Source: Chitinophagales bacterium (lineage in GTDB: Bacteria > Bacteroidota > Bacteroidia > Chitinophagales > Saprospiraceae). From it: a stretch of 34,840 nucleotides of DNA. The notes under the pieces are model-generated. The model searched no databases. It had not been told where the DNA came from and worked only from the letters and a program-made list of their open reading frames with translations. The translations under genes and the position numbers were made by a program. Location of the stretch: the NCBI GenBank assembly GCA_013299105.1, contig JAAFJY010000047.1, forward strand, positions 1 to 34,840. The letters run 5' to 3'. Each line of letters begins with the position of its first letter. Positions within the stretch are counted from its first letter, which is position 1. This document shows positions 16,062 to 23,751 of the stretch, piece after piece.

Positions 16062-16789
16062 ATCAAGTCAAACAGGTCATTTATCCCAAGTGTACGGGAT
16101 ACATTGAAGGCTTCGGCATAAGCAAAGCCCGCATCGCGGCCATAAGCCTGGTTTTTGGAACGCATGTAGTCCATGAAATCTTTTCCCGAAATGGGGGTAC
16201 TCAACTCCTTGGCGTATTCACCTGCGGTAGGTAGAAAAAATTGGGAGCGAAAAGTCAGGATCAGGTCCATTTTCTGCTCCATGTATGCGCTGATGTCGAC
16301 GGTGAAATCGGGGCGTAAGTTGCGGTCTTGGATATAATGGTACACCGCTTTGGGTCGCCAGCGTTCCTGAACAAGCCCCTTGTCGTCAAAAGTCTCGATT
16401 TTTGCCAAACCGGCATAAAAACAAGCATCGGCCTCCAGTTTTGCCGCTCGCCCATGATCGGGATGACGGTCTTCGAGGGCATTGGCCAATACGATTTCAG
16501 GCTGGCAGGCCCTGATTGCTTGTACGATTTTTCGCACATTGTCGGGGGTATGTTGAAAAAAACCATCAGCCATACCTAGATTCCAACGAAAGCTTGCACC
16601 CATTTTAGTGGCGGCTTCCTGGGCTTCTTGGTCGCGGATTTCAGCAGTGCCACGAGTGCCCAATTCGCCTCGTGTGAGGTCAAGCAAGCCCACCGTTTTG
16701 CCAAGGGCCAAGTGTCGCAACAAGGTGCCGCTGGCACTTAATTCAACATCATCCGGGTGTACTCCGATGGCAAGAATATCTACTTTCAT
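16058..16789 (-). CDS. bshB1: Bacillithiol biosynthesis deacetylase BshB1
   Basis: A 243-residue LmbE-like metal-dependent deacetylase. It removes acetate from N-acetylglucosaminyl-malate to give glucosaminyl-malate, the second step of bacillithiol synthesis. The zinc site is visible as HPDDVE (His11, Asp14) and the distal HPDHG (109-113). Length and overall sequence (start MKVDILAIGVHPDD, segment LTRGELGTRGT, and end SRTLGINDLF) fit the BshB1 subgroup well, not MshB or generic PIG-L proteins. It is the first gene of a two-gene unit with the GT39-like protein. bshA and bshC are not in this window, which is usual because the pathway genes are scattered in Bacteroidota. Bacillithiol is the main low-molecular-weight thiol in this group and protects against oxidants and electrophiles. 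Confidence 0.92.
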   Translation of the reverse strand: MKVDILAIGVHPDDVELSASGTLLRHLALGKTVGLLDLTRGELGTRGTAEIRDQEAQEAATKMGASFRWNLGMADGFFQHTPDNVRKIVQAIRACQPEIVLANALEDRHPDHGRAAKLEADACFYAGLAKIETFDDKGLVQERWRPKAVYHYIQDRNLRPDFTVDISAYMEQKMDLILTFRSQFFLPTAGEYAKELSTPISGKDFMDYMRSKNQAYGRDAGFAYAEAFNVSRTLGINDLFDLI

Positions 16790-16828
16790 ATCGGTAATGA
16801 CGCATTTTGGCTGCGAAACTACGATAAT

Positions 16829-18001
16829 CTACAATAGGTCGCGCAAAGGAAGGACCACCGTTGTTTGTTTACCATTTGTTTTTTGCACCTGAATGCTCAC
16901 TTGAGGAGCATTAGAGCGCAAAAGAGCGCGATACGATTCAAGGTCAACCCCGGTGGTTTGCTCCATTTGCAAGATCTGGTCGCCCACCTGTAAGCCAGAT
17001 TGGATGGCAGGGGAGCCTTGAACAATATTTTCGATAAAAATGCCCGCTTCTTTTTTGATCAAGCGCAGGCCGCTGCGGGGCGTATCGAAGGCGTCATGGT
17101 AAAAACGGTTAGGCTTGAGGTAAAGGGTTTGATTGGGATAATCAAGAAAAACATGAAAACGCTTTAAAAACTCGATCCCCAGAATGCCGAGGTAGCCATT
17201 GAACGCATTGACCCCAGCTTGGTCATTGGAGAGGCTGAAGCAAAAGTTGTCGAATTGATAAGAGCCGAAGCCCAAAGATTTGGCTCGGCTTTCTTTCAAA
17301 CTAAAATTGTGGCCCAAACCTGTGCCCTGGGACTCAAGTAAAGGCCCTACTTTCTCTTCTAGTTTGTTCTGCTCCTTGAACTTGGTATTGACCACCAGCG
17401 TAGCCCCTGCGCCGCTGTCCATGAACACTTTGCCCTTGAACATTTCGCCATTTTGTAAAGTCAATTGCACCTCAAACTGGGGTATGCCGATGAAGTTGCC
17501 AAACTCAAAATCCAGTTTTTGATAACCCTGATGATGGAAATCACTGCCTTTGCGAAAGAGCAGAAGCTCATTTTTTTCAAAATCAAGGTGTATTGCAAAT
17601 TTATCCAGTAAATCTTTGCCAATGATTCCGGAGAACGGATGTCCATTGAGTTGTTTTAAGCGCTCCAAGTTGACCAATACACAATTGATCCCCTTGATCC
17701 TTTCTTGTTCTCCCACAAACAACTGTTGATCCAAGGCCATTTGGTAGAGCTTTTGCCCACTAGCCCCGGTGACCGCCTGGCTGTAATTGGCCACAATCCC
17801 CAAACGTTGTGCAGCAGCCGAGTCGATGACAGTAGAGCTGGCCCCAGTATCAAAAACAAAGGTTTCTAGCTGATTTGGCGCTTTGACCGCCAATTGGATG
17901 AAGATTTTTTTGCCGTAAAAAACAAAAGGGAGGCGATGGTCTTGAGCGCGACTGCTCAATACTGTCAACCCTACTAAGGCAAGTGAGAAAAGGATTTTCA
18001 T
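16829..18001 (-). CDS. Exported retropepsin-like aspartyl protease with PDZ domain
   Basis: A 390-residue protein. The ATG at 18001 begins a signal peptide (MKILFSLALVGLTVLSSRAQ); the longer reading from 18034 has a poor start. Two aspartyl-protease half-domains follow: the first with DTGASS (51-56) and Gly-Ile-Ile-Gly downstream, the second with DSGAGA (195-200), so both catalytic Asp residues are present. A C-terminal PDZ domain (about 310-390; GSPAIQSGLQVGDQILQME) probably binds substrate C-termini. This architecture is common in Bacteroidota, but substrates are largely unknown. It is expected in the periplasm or outer envelope. A divergent homologue with altered active-site triads lies at 24024-25223. 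Confidence 0.88.
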   Translation of the reverse strand: MKILFSLALVGLTVLSSRAQDHRLPFVFYGKKIFIQLAVKAPNQLETFVFDTGASSTVIDSAAAQRLGIVANYSQAVTGASGQKLYQMALDQQLFVGEQERIKGINCVLVNLERLKQLNGHPFSGIIGKDLLDKFAIHLDFEKNELLLFRKGSDFHHQGYQKLDFEFGNFIGIPQFEVQLTLQNGEMFKGKVFMDSGAGATLVVNTKFKEQNKLEEKVGPLLESQGTGLGHNFSLKESRAKSLGFGSYQFDNFCFSLSNDQAGVNAFNGYLGILGIEFLKRFHVFLDYPNQTLYLKPNRFYHDAFDTPRSGLRLIKKEAGIFIENIVQGSPAIQSGLQVGDQILQMEQTTGVDLESYRALLRSNAPQVSIQVQKTNGKQTTVVLPLRDLL

Positions 18002-18057
18002 GGAAGCTTGCAATTTTTCAAGTAAAAACTGCACTTTTCTGCAAAGGTTGCAGCGAA

Positions 18058-18069
18058 CCGCTTTAGCGG
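18058..18069. repeat. Mini-hairpin CCGC-TTTA-GCGG
   Basis: A four-base-pair stem with a 4-nt loop, ending directly at the stop codon (CTA on the plus strand, 18070-18072) of the minus-strand membrane protein gene. It belongs to the mini-hairpin family seen elsewhere in the window. Confidence 0.45.
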
Positions 18070-18825
18070 CTAAAACAGTAAAAAGGTCAAAGCAATCCCT
18101 CCTAATAAAAACAAAAGCGCTTTGCCCAATCGCTGCCCTTTGGTATCGTTAGGCAGGGTTTGGCGCAAAAACATACACAACAAAGCCACAATCCCAACCA
18201 GGCCCCCTAATGCCACCAATACTGCCAGCACACCGGAACCAGAACAGGCAATGCTGCATGACAAGTAGGCCAAGATAATAATGGATGCCGTGGAGAAAAG
18301 CAGCAAAAGCAAGACTTTGCCCAGGGTGAGTGATTTTTGTTTGGCCAATTCAGCCCGGCGAGCTTCCAATTGTTGGCGGGCAAAAGCGCGCCAATGGCTT
18401 TTGTTCGATTTTGGTGCGAAAGGATTCAAGTCATGCAAGGCCCTTTTGAAGCCCGAATTTTGTTCCGCTGCTCGCAGGGCGATGAACCGGGCTTGGGGCT
18501 GTATGGCTTGATGGGCTGGCAGTTCTCTATTGCTCATTAAGAACAGTATAGCCCACCCCGAAACCAGCAAACTGAAGTCGCAACGCATGCGCTGGATGCA
18601 AAACTCCCTTTTTTCAAGCCTTTCCTTCCCTTGAGGGTACCTTATTAATGCATACACCACCACCAAACTGAGAAACCACAATGGCCATTCTGGCAACTGA
18701 AGCCCCAGATTTTTCAACTCCAAAGCAGTTTCAAGGGCCAAAAGCCCCAATAAAACGAGCAAGGTGACAATCAACATTCTGGCTGCAAAGGGGCGACGTC
18801 TGGCCCAAAAAGATAGGGTTTTCAT
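18070..18825 (-). CDS. Predicted membrane protein, function unknown
   Basis: A 251-residue protein starting at the ATG at 18825 (an upstream in-frame start at 18876 adds an unlikely leader). Hydrophobic segments lie near residues 18-35, 45-60, 84-96, 175-200, 205-225 and 237-251. Between the third and fourth is a basic, soluble stretch of about 75 residues with a helical part (FARQQLEARRAELAKQKS). A CSIACSGSG segment (about 193-201) lies in a membrane-proximal loop. I do not recognise the family. The gene precedes the aspartyl protease on the same strand with a 68-nt gap and could be cotranscribed with it. Confidence 0.65.
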   Translation of the reverse strand: MKTLSFWARRRPFAARMLIVTLLVLLGLLALETALELKNLGLQLPEWPLWFLSLVVVYALIRYPQGKERLEKREFCIQRMRCDFSLLVSGWAILFLMSNRELPAHQAIQPQARFIALRAAEQNSGFKRALHDLNPFAPKSNKSHWRAFARQQLEARRAELAKQKSLTLGKVLLLLLFSTASIIILAYLSCSIACSGSGVLAVLVALGGLVGIVALLCMFLRQTLPNDTKGQRLGKALLFLLGGIALTFLLF

Positions 18826-18951
18826 GGTGGAATGGTGTTGAGTTGAACAAACTGAATTGAATACAGTGTAATACAAACTACACCAGAAAATCCCAGGTAA
18901 TCAAGCTTTTAGGCCTTGACTGAAAATAATCACGAAAAAAAATAAAAAAGA

Positions 18952-18983
18952 CTTGCAGGGATAATTCACTCGTCTTATCTTTG
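18952..18983 (+). promoter_or_regulatory. Promoter of tRNA-Arg and the rpmB operon
   Basis: CTTG at 18952-18955, a 20-nt spacer and TATCTTTG at 18976-18983 form a near-consensus Bacteroidota -33/-7 promoter. The start would be near 18990, about 27 nt before the tRNA. Confidence 0.75.
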
Positions 18984-19016
18984 CATCCGCATTTGAGAAA
19001 TATACCTCAAAAAAGC

Positions 19017-19093
19017 GGCTCTGTAGCTCAATTGGATAGAGCATCTGACTACGGATCAGAAGGTTAAAGGTTCGAATCCTTTCAGAGTCACCA
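19017..19093 (+). tRNA. tRNA-Arg (anticodon ACG)
   Basis: A 77-nt cloverleaf with CCA encoded. The acceptor stem is GGCTCTG paired with CAGAGTC (one G-T pair), followed by A and CCA. The D arm has AGCTCAATTGGATAGAGC. The anticodon stem TCTGA/TCAGA closes the loop CTACGGA, giving anticodon ACG (Arg, CGN codons; A34 probably deaminated to inosine). The T arm carries GGTTCGAATCC. It lies directly ahead of rpmB. Confidence 0.97.
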
Positions 19094-19108
19094 TTAAAAT
19101 TGTCTATT

Positions 19109-19166
19109 CAAAGGGCAAGATTAAAACCTAAGTATTTAATGGTTTAGGTGCTAATTTTGCCCTTTG
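19109..19166 (+). terminator. Long hairpin between tRNA-Arg and rpmB: terminator, attenuator or L28 leader
   Basis: 23-nt arms (19109-19131 and 19144-19166) pair at 20 positions plus one wobble, with a 12-nt loop. They begin CAAAGGGCAA and end TTGCCCTTTG. There is only a weak T run (TGTTT). It ends 18 nt before the rpmB ATG. It could end or process the tRNA transcript or act as a ribosomal-protein leader. A TAATTTTG -7-like box (19152-19159) lies inside the right arm. Confidence 0.6.
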
Positions 19167-19184
19167 TGTTTAAAAATCAATCAG

Positions 19185-19445
19185 ATGTCTAAGGTCTGTC
19201 AACTTACGGGAAAGCGTCCGATTAAAGGAAACAATGTTTCGCACTCCAATCGCAAGACCAAGCGTCGCTTTATGCCGAACTTGCAAACGAAGCGCTTCTT
19301 TGTTCCTGAAACTGGGGAGTGGGTTACGATCAAAGTTTCGATGGCCGCACTGCGCAATATCGATAAATTGGGTATCTACCAGTACCTGATGGAATTGGAG
19401 CGCAAAGGTTACGATACTGGTGTAGTGCTTAACCAAGGTTGTTAA
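19185..19445 (+). CDS. rpmB: 50S ribosomal protein L28
   Basis: An 86-residue protein with the bL28 N-terminus SKVCQLTGKRPIKGNNVSHSN and the basic segment KTKRRFMPNLQTKRFF. The ATG at 19185 gives the conserved MSKVC start; a longer reading from 19164 starts inside the upstream hairpin. It is followed after 20 nt by rpmG, the order found across Bacteroidota, where the two are cotranscribed with a DUF4295 gene and often ftsY. Confidence 0.96.
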   Translation: MSKVCQLTGKRPIKGNNVSHSNRKTKRRFMPNLQTKRFFVPETGEWVTIKVSMAALRNIDKLGIYQYLMELERKGYDTGVVLNQGC

Positions 19446-19465
19446 TAGTTTAATTCGTCGTCGTC

Positions 19466-19654
19466 ATGGCAAAGAAGAGCAAAGGTAACCGCATCCAGAT
19501 CATCCTGGAGTGCACCGAGCATAAGAAGTCTGGCATGCCAGGTACTTCACGTTACGTTACCCAGAAAAACCGCAAGAATACACCGGATCGCATGGAACTG
19601 AAAAAGTTCAATCCAGTGTTGAAGAAGGTAACGGTACACCGCGAAATTAAGTAA
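19466..19654 (+). CDS. rpmG: 50S ribosomal protein L33
   Basis: A 62-residue bL33 (segments [12 protein letters not shown], then [22 protein letters not shown]). It has a single Cys and lacks the CxxC pairs of zinc-binding forms, so it is a zinc-independent (C-) type. It sits in the rpmB-rpmG-DUF4295 unit. Confidence 0.96.
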   Translation: MAKKSKGNRIQIILECTEHKKSGMPGTSRYVTQKNRKNTPDRMELKKFNPVLKKVTVHREIK

Positions 19655-19724
19655 TCAACTTAGTCGGGTCTTGACTAGTGTTAATAAAACACTTAAATTG
19701 CCCCTCTAAATAAAACATAACACC

Positions 19725-19901
19725 ATGGCTAAGCAGTCTAAGAACGCAAGGGTTGCTCAACGTGCCGCTAATGCTGGTTCTGGTCGTGACTATGTGCAAA
19801 TCATGGTAAGTGTAAAAGATCCTAAAACGGGGAAGTACACCTACAAGAAGCAGATGGTTCACAAAGACAAGAAGGACGAGTTCATGGCTTCCATCAAGTA
19901 A
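19725..19901 (+). CDS. DUF4295 small basic protein, probable ribosomal protein bL38
   Basis: A 58-residue, Lys-rich protein reading MAKQSKNARVAQRAANAG at its start and QMVHKDKKDEFMASIK at its end. This is the small protein conserved immediately after rpmG in Bacteroidota (DUF4295). I recall that the Flavobacterium johnsoniae ribosome structure revealed a new phylum-specific protein named bL38, and I believe it is this family; that identification is from memory. Position, size and charge all fit a ribosomal protein. A terminator-like hairpin follows. Confidence 0.9.
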   Translation: MAKQSKNARVAQRAANAGSGRDYVQIMVSVKDPKTGKYTYKKQMVHKDKKDEFMASIK

Positions 19902-19942
19902 TGACTTGCTCTTTTCTGAGCATTTTCATGATTGAGCACCTG

Positions 19943-19990
19943 CAAAAGAGAGGCTTTTCCCAATGCTTTGGGGATAGCCTCTTTTGAGTT
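19943..19990 (+). terminator. Terminator after the ribosomal protein operon
   Basis: An imperfect long hairpin with CAAAAGAG at 19943-19950 pairing with CTCTTTTG near 19979-19986, plus an inner GGCT...CCCA / TGGGGATAGCC stem, followed by AGTTTTGGG. It suggests that ftsY is transcribed mostly from its own promoter. Confidence 0.6.
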
Positions 19991-20082
19991 TTGGGAAAAA
20001 GGGATTGTTTCTTACATTCATTCAACCCAGTGCTTCATTTTTTTGTTTTGTCCCAAATCTTCAAACCCAACCCTGCACGCAC

Positions 20083-21039
20083 ATGAGTTTTTTTGGCAAA
20101 CTTTTCGGTAAAAAAGAAAAAGAAGACCTCGATAAAGGCTTAGAAAAAACCAAGGACAATTTCTTCAACAAACTCTCCCGTGCAGTTGCAGGCAAAGCCT
20201 CTGTTGACGAAGAAGTACTCGACAACCTGGAAGAACTCCTCATTTCTTCGGATGTAGGTTTGGACACCACCGTCAAAATCATTGAACGCATTGAGGGTCG
20301 TGTAGCCCGCGACAAATACCTGGGGGCCGAAGAACTCAATTTCATCCTGCGCGACGAAATCGTGCAATTGCTCTCCGAAAACAATACGGTCAGCCTAAGT
20401 GGCTACGAAACACCGAGCGATGTCAAGCCTTTCATCCTTTTGGTCGTAGGCGTCAATGGGGTAGGAAAAACCACTACCATCGGCAAATTAGCCCACCAGT
20501 TTACCAAAATGGGCAAAAAAGTAGTGCTCGGTGCAGGCGATACCTTTCGCGCTGCCGCCGTGGATCAACTCAAAATCTGGTCAGAACGCGTAGGCTGTGA
20601 TTTTTACAGCAAAGGCATGAATACCGACCCCGCCGCCGTGGCTTACGAAACCGTAAATTACGCCATCGCCAACAATTGTGACATCGCAATCATTGACACT
20701 GCTGGCCGTTTGCACACCAAAACCGGACTAATGCAAGAACTGAGTAAAATCAAGCGCTCGGTAAGCAAGCGCCTCGAAACTGCTCCCCACGAAGTATTGC
20801 TGGTATTGGACGCCACCACTGGCCAAAACGCCATCGAGCAAGCCAAACACTTCACCGAAGCCACCGACGTAAGCGCCCTGGCCCTGACCAAACTAGACGG
20901 TACCGCCAAAGGGGGCGTGGCCATCGGCATCTCCGATCAATTCAAAATCCCAATCAAGTACATCGGCGTAGGCGAAGGCATTGATCAATTGCAACCTTTT
21001 GACAAACAGACCTTTGTGGAGACATTGTTTGAGCAGTAA
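20083..21039 (+). CDS. ftsY: Signal recognition particle receptor FtsY
   Basis: A 318-residue SRP GTPase that docks SRP-ribosome complexes at the inner membrane for cotranslational insertion. The ATG at 20083 gives the conserved start MSFFGKLFGKKEK, an amphipathic membrane-targeting helix; the longer reading from 19984 has no support. The acidic A domain of E. coli FtsY is absent, as is normal in this phylum. The NG domain is complete: G1 GVNGVGKTTTIGKL (about 122-135), DTFRAAAVDQL, G3 DTAGRLHT, G4 TKLDGTAKGG, and the C-terminal GVGEGIDQLQPFD. It ends 6 nt before a convergent gene. Confidence 0.97.
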   Translation: MSFFGKLFGKKEKEDLDKGLEKTKDNFFNKLSRAVAGKASVDEEVLDNLEELLISSDVGLDTTVKIIERIEGRVARDKYLGAEELNFILRDEIVQLLSENNTVSLSGYETPSDVKPFILLVVGVNGVGKTTTIGKLAHQFTKMGKKVVLGAGDTFRAAAVDQLKIWSERVGCDFYSKGMNTDPAAVAYETVNYAIANNCDIAIIDTAGRLHTKTGLMQELSKIKRSVSKRLETAPHEVLLVLDATTGQNAIEQAKHFTEATDVSALALTKLDGTAKGGVAIGISDQFKIPIKYIGVGEGIDQLQPFDKQTFVETLFEQ

Positions 21040-21045
21040 GGAGCC

Positions 21046-21459
21046 TCAGTGACCCGTCTTAATCCCCGGATTAATCGCCAATAACTGCTGGATGAATTCG
21101 TCTTGCCGACTCGGCGAAATCAACACAAAATCGCGCTCGTTGTAGCGAATTTCCAGGCGATCCAAGGACAAAGCCGGAGCCGACAAAGGACTGCCACTTT
21201 TGCGGATGCTCTTGATCTTTTGGATGTCGATGTGCTGGCGGTAGTACAAACCGCACAAAACTTCCAATTTTCCGTTGGGATCAATCACATAAGCAGTGCG
21301 CACATAAAAGCCTAAGATGAACAGGGCGCAAAGCAGCAGGATTGTGAAGCCCAACCAGGCTTCGCTAAGGATCATGACGGCCATACAAGTGCCCAAAAGC
21401 CCAATCAGGAATAACACCAGGGACCAGGATATACGCGAAGGATAGGTTTGTTTGGACAT
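21046..21459 (-). CDS. Small membrane protein with PH-like domain
   Basis: A 137-residue protein. The ATG at 21459 gives a short basic N-terminus followed by two hydrophobic segments (about residues 12-30 and 35-52). The C-terminal 80 residues (YVIDPNGKLEVLCGLYY...IDIQKIKSIRKSGSPLSAPALSLDRLEIRYN) match the bacterial PH-like domain pattern of small two-helix membrane proteins, in which a strand pair is followed by a basic IxSI segment. Function unknown. Confidence 0.7.
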   Translation of the reverse strand: MSKQTYPSRISWSLVLFLIGLLGTCMAVMILSEAWLGFTILLLCALFILGFYVRTAYVIDPNGKLEVLCGLYYRQHIDIQKIKSIRKSGSPLSAPALSLDRLEIRYNERDFVLISPSRQDEFIQQLLAINPGIKTGH

Positions 21460-21713
21460 CTTCTTTGACTTGAGTTCATTTGTGCGTTCTGAGTCAGCGC
21501 TAAAATAGCACACTTGGCCTTTTCTTTCCACAAGAGCCCCAAAAAAGTGTGCCAGCTCCTGGTTTTTATGCCTTTCGAAACAAGGTGGTACAACTCAAAA
21601 CTTCACCCAGCGGTAAATTAAACCGAAGCTAGCCACATACAGATTTTACGGACCTAAGCACAAATCATGTAGGTTCGATGGCAAATTTTGACTGTTTTCA
21701 ACTTTAAGTTCAC

Positions 21714-22013
21714 TCAACTCTGGGTATCCTTCAAGCCCAATAAGCCATTTTGCAGGTTATAAAATTCGACATTGGGCAGCTTTTTCTCCAGCCTTTGGAT
21801 GGCAATTTGCGAGCGAATCCCTCTTTTGCAATAAATGACTACTGGTTGGGAAGGGCTGAAAATATCAGCGTGTTGGAGTACTTCGCCCAGCGGGATCAAT
21901 TGCCCGCCGATGTTCCAGTTGCGGTGCTCGTCTTCTTCCCGCACATCAATGAGTTGAAAAGATTTGTTCTTTTCACGCCATTCCATCAGTTCGGCGTAGC
22001 TTAACTGTCTCAT
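21714..22013 (-). CDS. Single-domain rhodanese-like sulfurtransferase
   Basis: A 99-residue rhodanese domain. The family marks are QLIDVREEDEHRNWNIGGQLIPLGE and the active-site loop CKRGIRS, where the Cys (about residue 73) would carry the persulfide. Such proteins move sulfane sulfur in thiol modification or sulfide detoxification. No partner gene is adjacent. The start at 22013 fits the family, with a typical YAELMEW lead-in. Confidence 0.9.
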   Translation of the reverse strand: MRQLSYAELMEWREKNKSFQLIDVREEDEHRNWNIGGQLIPLGEVLQHADIFSPSQPVVIYCKRGIRSQIAIQRLEKKLPNVEFYNLQNGLLGLKDTQS

Positions 22014-22193
22014 AGGTTGTCAAGTATTAAGTGTGTGTAAAAAAAGTGGCCTTTTGCTGGTCTTAAAGTCAAATGGGAATGTAAATCCGGGTCCATTTTT
22101 GGAATAGAGTCAATAGTTAAGACCAAAATACGCTTTTTTATTGAACCTCACCAATTATCTTTTGTTCAAAAAATAACAATGATTCAATTTTAA

Positions 22194-22209
22194 TAGCGAA
22201 AATTCGCTA
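22194..22209. promoter_or_regulatory. Palindromic operator-like site upstream of acyl-CoA dehydrogenase
   Basis: TAGCGAA-AA-TTCGCTA is a perfect 7-2-7 palindrome placed just upstream of and around the expected -33 region of the promoter whose -7 box is at 22226-22233. It probably binds a dimeric regulator. Confidence 0.5.
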
Positions 22210-22225
22210 AAATGCAATTTTTTGC

Positions 22226-22233
22226 TACTTTCG
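22226..22233 (+). promoter_or_regulatory. -7 box of the acyl-CoA dehydrogenase gene
   Basis: TACTTTCG is one mismatch from TAnnTTTG. The leader would be about 37 nt. No clear TTTG is seen at -33; the palindrome at 22194-22209 occupies that area, which would suit activator-dependent or repressible control. Confidence 0.45.
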
Positions 22234-22276
22234 TGGCATATTTTTGCCTCAACCACAACCAAATACCAAATTATCC

Positions 22277-23461
22277 ATGTTTTTCAATCTCTCCGAAGAG
22301 CACCTGGCCGTCAAAGAAGCCGCCCGTGAATTTGCCCAAAAGGAATTGAAACCTGGCGTGATCGAACGCGACTCCAAAATGGAATACCCGTACGAGCAAG
22401 TCAAAAAAATGGGTGAACTAGGTTTTCTGGGCATGATGATCTCACCAGAATATGGCGGCGGGGGCATGGACACCCTCGCGTATGTGCTGGCGATGGAAGA
22501 AATCTCGAAAGTTGACAATTCCTGTTCGGTGATCATGTCCGTCAACAACTCTCTGGTATGCTGGGGACTTGAAGAATATGGCACTGCGGAACAAAAAGCC
22601 AAGTACCTGCCCAAGTTGGCCACTGGCGAATGGATTGGTGCTTTTTGCCTCTCCGAACCCGAAGCGGGTAGCGATGCCACTCACCAGCGGACCACTGCCG
22701 TGGACATGGGCGACCATTACTTGCTGAATGGTACGAAAAACTGGATCACCAATGGCGGTTCTTCCAAATTGCACCTGGTGATGGCCCAAACCAACCCAGA
22801 ACTGGGCTCTAAGGGCATCAACTGCCTGATCGTGGAAACCAGCTCGCCAGGTGTGAGCATCGGTGCCAAAGAAGACAAACTGGGCATTCGTTCATCCGAT
22901 ACCCATACCATCATGTACAGTGATGTGAAAGTGCCCAAGGAAAACCGCATTGGCCCCGATGGTTTTGGCTTCAAATTTGCCATGAAAACCCTTGCGGGTG
23001 GCCGTATCGGTATCGCCTCCCAAGCCCTAGGCATCGCAGGTGGTGCCTATGAACTGGCGGCCGATTACGCCAAACAACGCGAAACTTTTGGCAAACCCAT
23101 CATTAATCACCAAGCTATCGCCTTCAAACTAGCTGATATGGCTACCGATATAGAAGCCGCCAAAATGATGGTATATCGCGCTGCTTGGCTCAAAGACCAA
23201 GGCTTAGACTACAACGGTGCCAGCGCCATGGCGAAGTTGTACGCTTCAGATGTAGCCATGCGCCACACGGTGGAAGCAGTACAAATTCATGGCGGTTACG
23301 GTTTTGTAAAAGAATACCACGTGGAGCGCCTCATGCGCGACGCCAAAATCACCCAAATTTACGAAGGCACTTCGGAAGTGCAGAAAATCGTCATTTCACG
23401 TGAGGTGATGAATGGAAACTTGTACCTGCCCGTAGTGGGTGGGGTAGAAGTGGGGGCTTAG
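22277..23461 (+). CDS. Acyl-CoA dehydrogenase
   Basis: A 394-residue FAD enzyme that oxidises acyl-CoA to trans-2-enoyl-CoA, passing electrons to ETF. The ATG at 22277 gives the usual short N-terminus (MFFNLSEEHLAVKEAAREFA). Domain marks are FCLSEPEAGSDA (about 123-134), the FAD/substrate segment NGTKNWITNG, GGRIGIASQALG, and IHGGYGFVKEYHVERLMRDA. The catalytic base is Glu363 in IYEGTSEVQ, the position used by short/medium-chain and butyryl-CoA dehydrogenases (isovaleryl and long-chain enzymes place it elsewhere). The chain-length preference cannot be read with certainty, but short-chain is likeliest. The gene is single, with a possible operator upstream. Confidence 0.94.
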   Translation: MFFNLSEEHLAVKEAAREFAQKELKPGVIERDSKMEYPYEQVKKMGELGFLGMMISPEYGGGGMDTLAYVLAMEEISKVDNSCSVIMSVNNSLVCWGLEEYGTAEQKAKYLPKLATGEWIGAFCLSEPEAGSDATHQRTTAVDMGDHYLLNGTKNWITNGGSSKLHLVMAQTNPELGSKGINCLIVETSSPGVSIGAKEDKLGIRSSDTHTIMYSDVKVPKENRIGPDGFGFKFAMKTLAGGRIGIASQALGIAGGAYELAADYAKQRETFGKPIINHQAIAFKLADMATDIEAAKMMVYRAAWLKDQGLDYNGASAMAKLYASDVAMRHTVEAVQIHGGYGFVKEYHVERLMRDAKITQIYEGTSEVQKIVISREVMNGNLYLPVVGGVEVGA

Positions 23462-23473
23462 GTTTTTAATTTC

Positions 23474-23614
23474 GGTTCTTTGACAAAAGTGTGAGGCTAC
23501 TAAATTGGGGCAGGGAGCGAGCACGAATTATACGGACACTTCCTGGAGATTTCAGGGCTCAAAGTCACCTCGGTGGTTTATGAGCCCTTAAAAATCACGA
23601 TTGACCGTTAAAAT
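23474..23614 (+). pseudogene. Relic of an ISL3-type insertion sequence (left end and transposase N-terminus)
   Basis: GGTTCTTTGACAAAAGTGTG (from 23474) looks like an ISL3-family terminal repeat. About 50 nt later an open stretch without a start codon reads HELYGHFLEISGLKVTSVVY and ends at a stop after PLKITIDR. It resembles the extreme N-terminus of ISL3 transposases (short hydrophobic helix, then strand). The rest of the element is missing. A second possible end lies at 5395. Assigned by pattern only. Confidence 0.35.
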
Positions 23615-23751
23615 AGCCTCAGGATTGCAATACTGAACAAGTGGCTATCTTGCAAAAGGCACAGGACAAGTTCATGGCTACTGAGTGAAACCGATGAGAT
23701 GCGCAATACTGTTCATGCCATGATCGAGGCGGCTACTTCCAGCGAAAACCC

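Noticed and set aside
21599-21648. Short minus-strand reading YVASFGLIYRWVKF followed by a stop, resembling the end of an outer-membrane beta-barrel protein
   Set aside because: Only 16 codons are open before an in-frame stop; too short to separate from chance.
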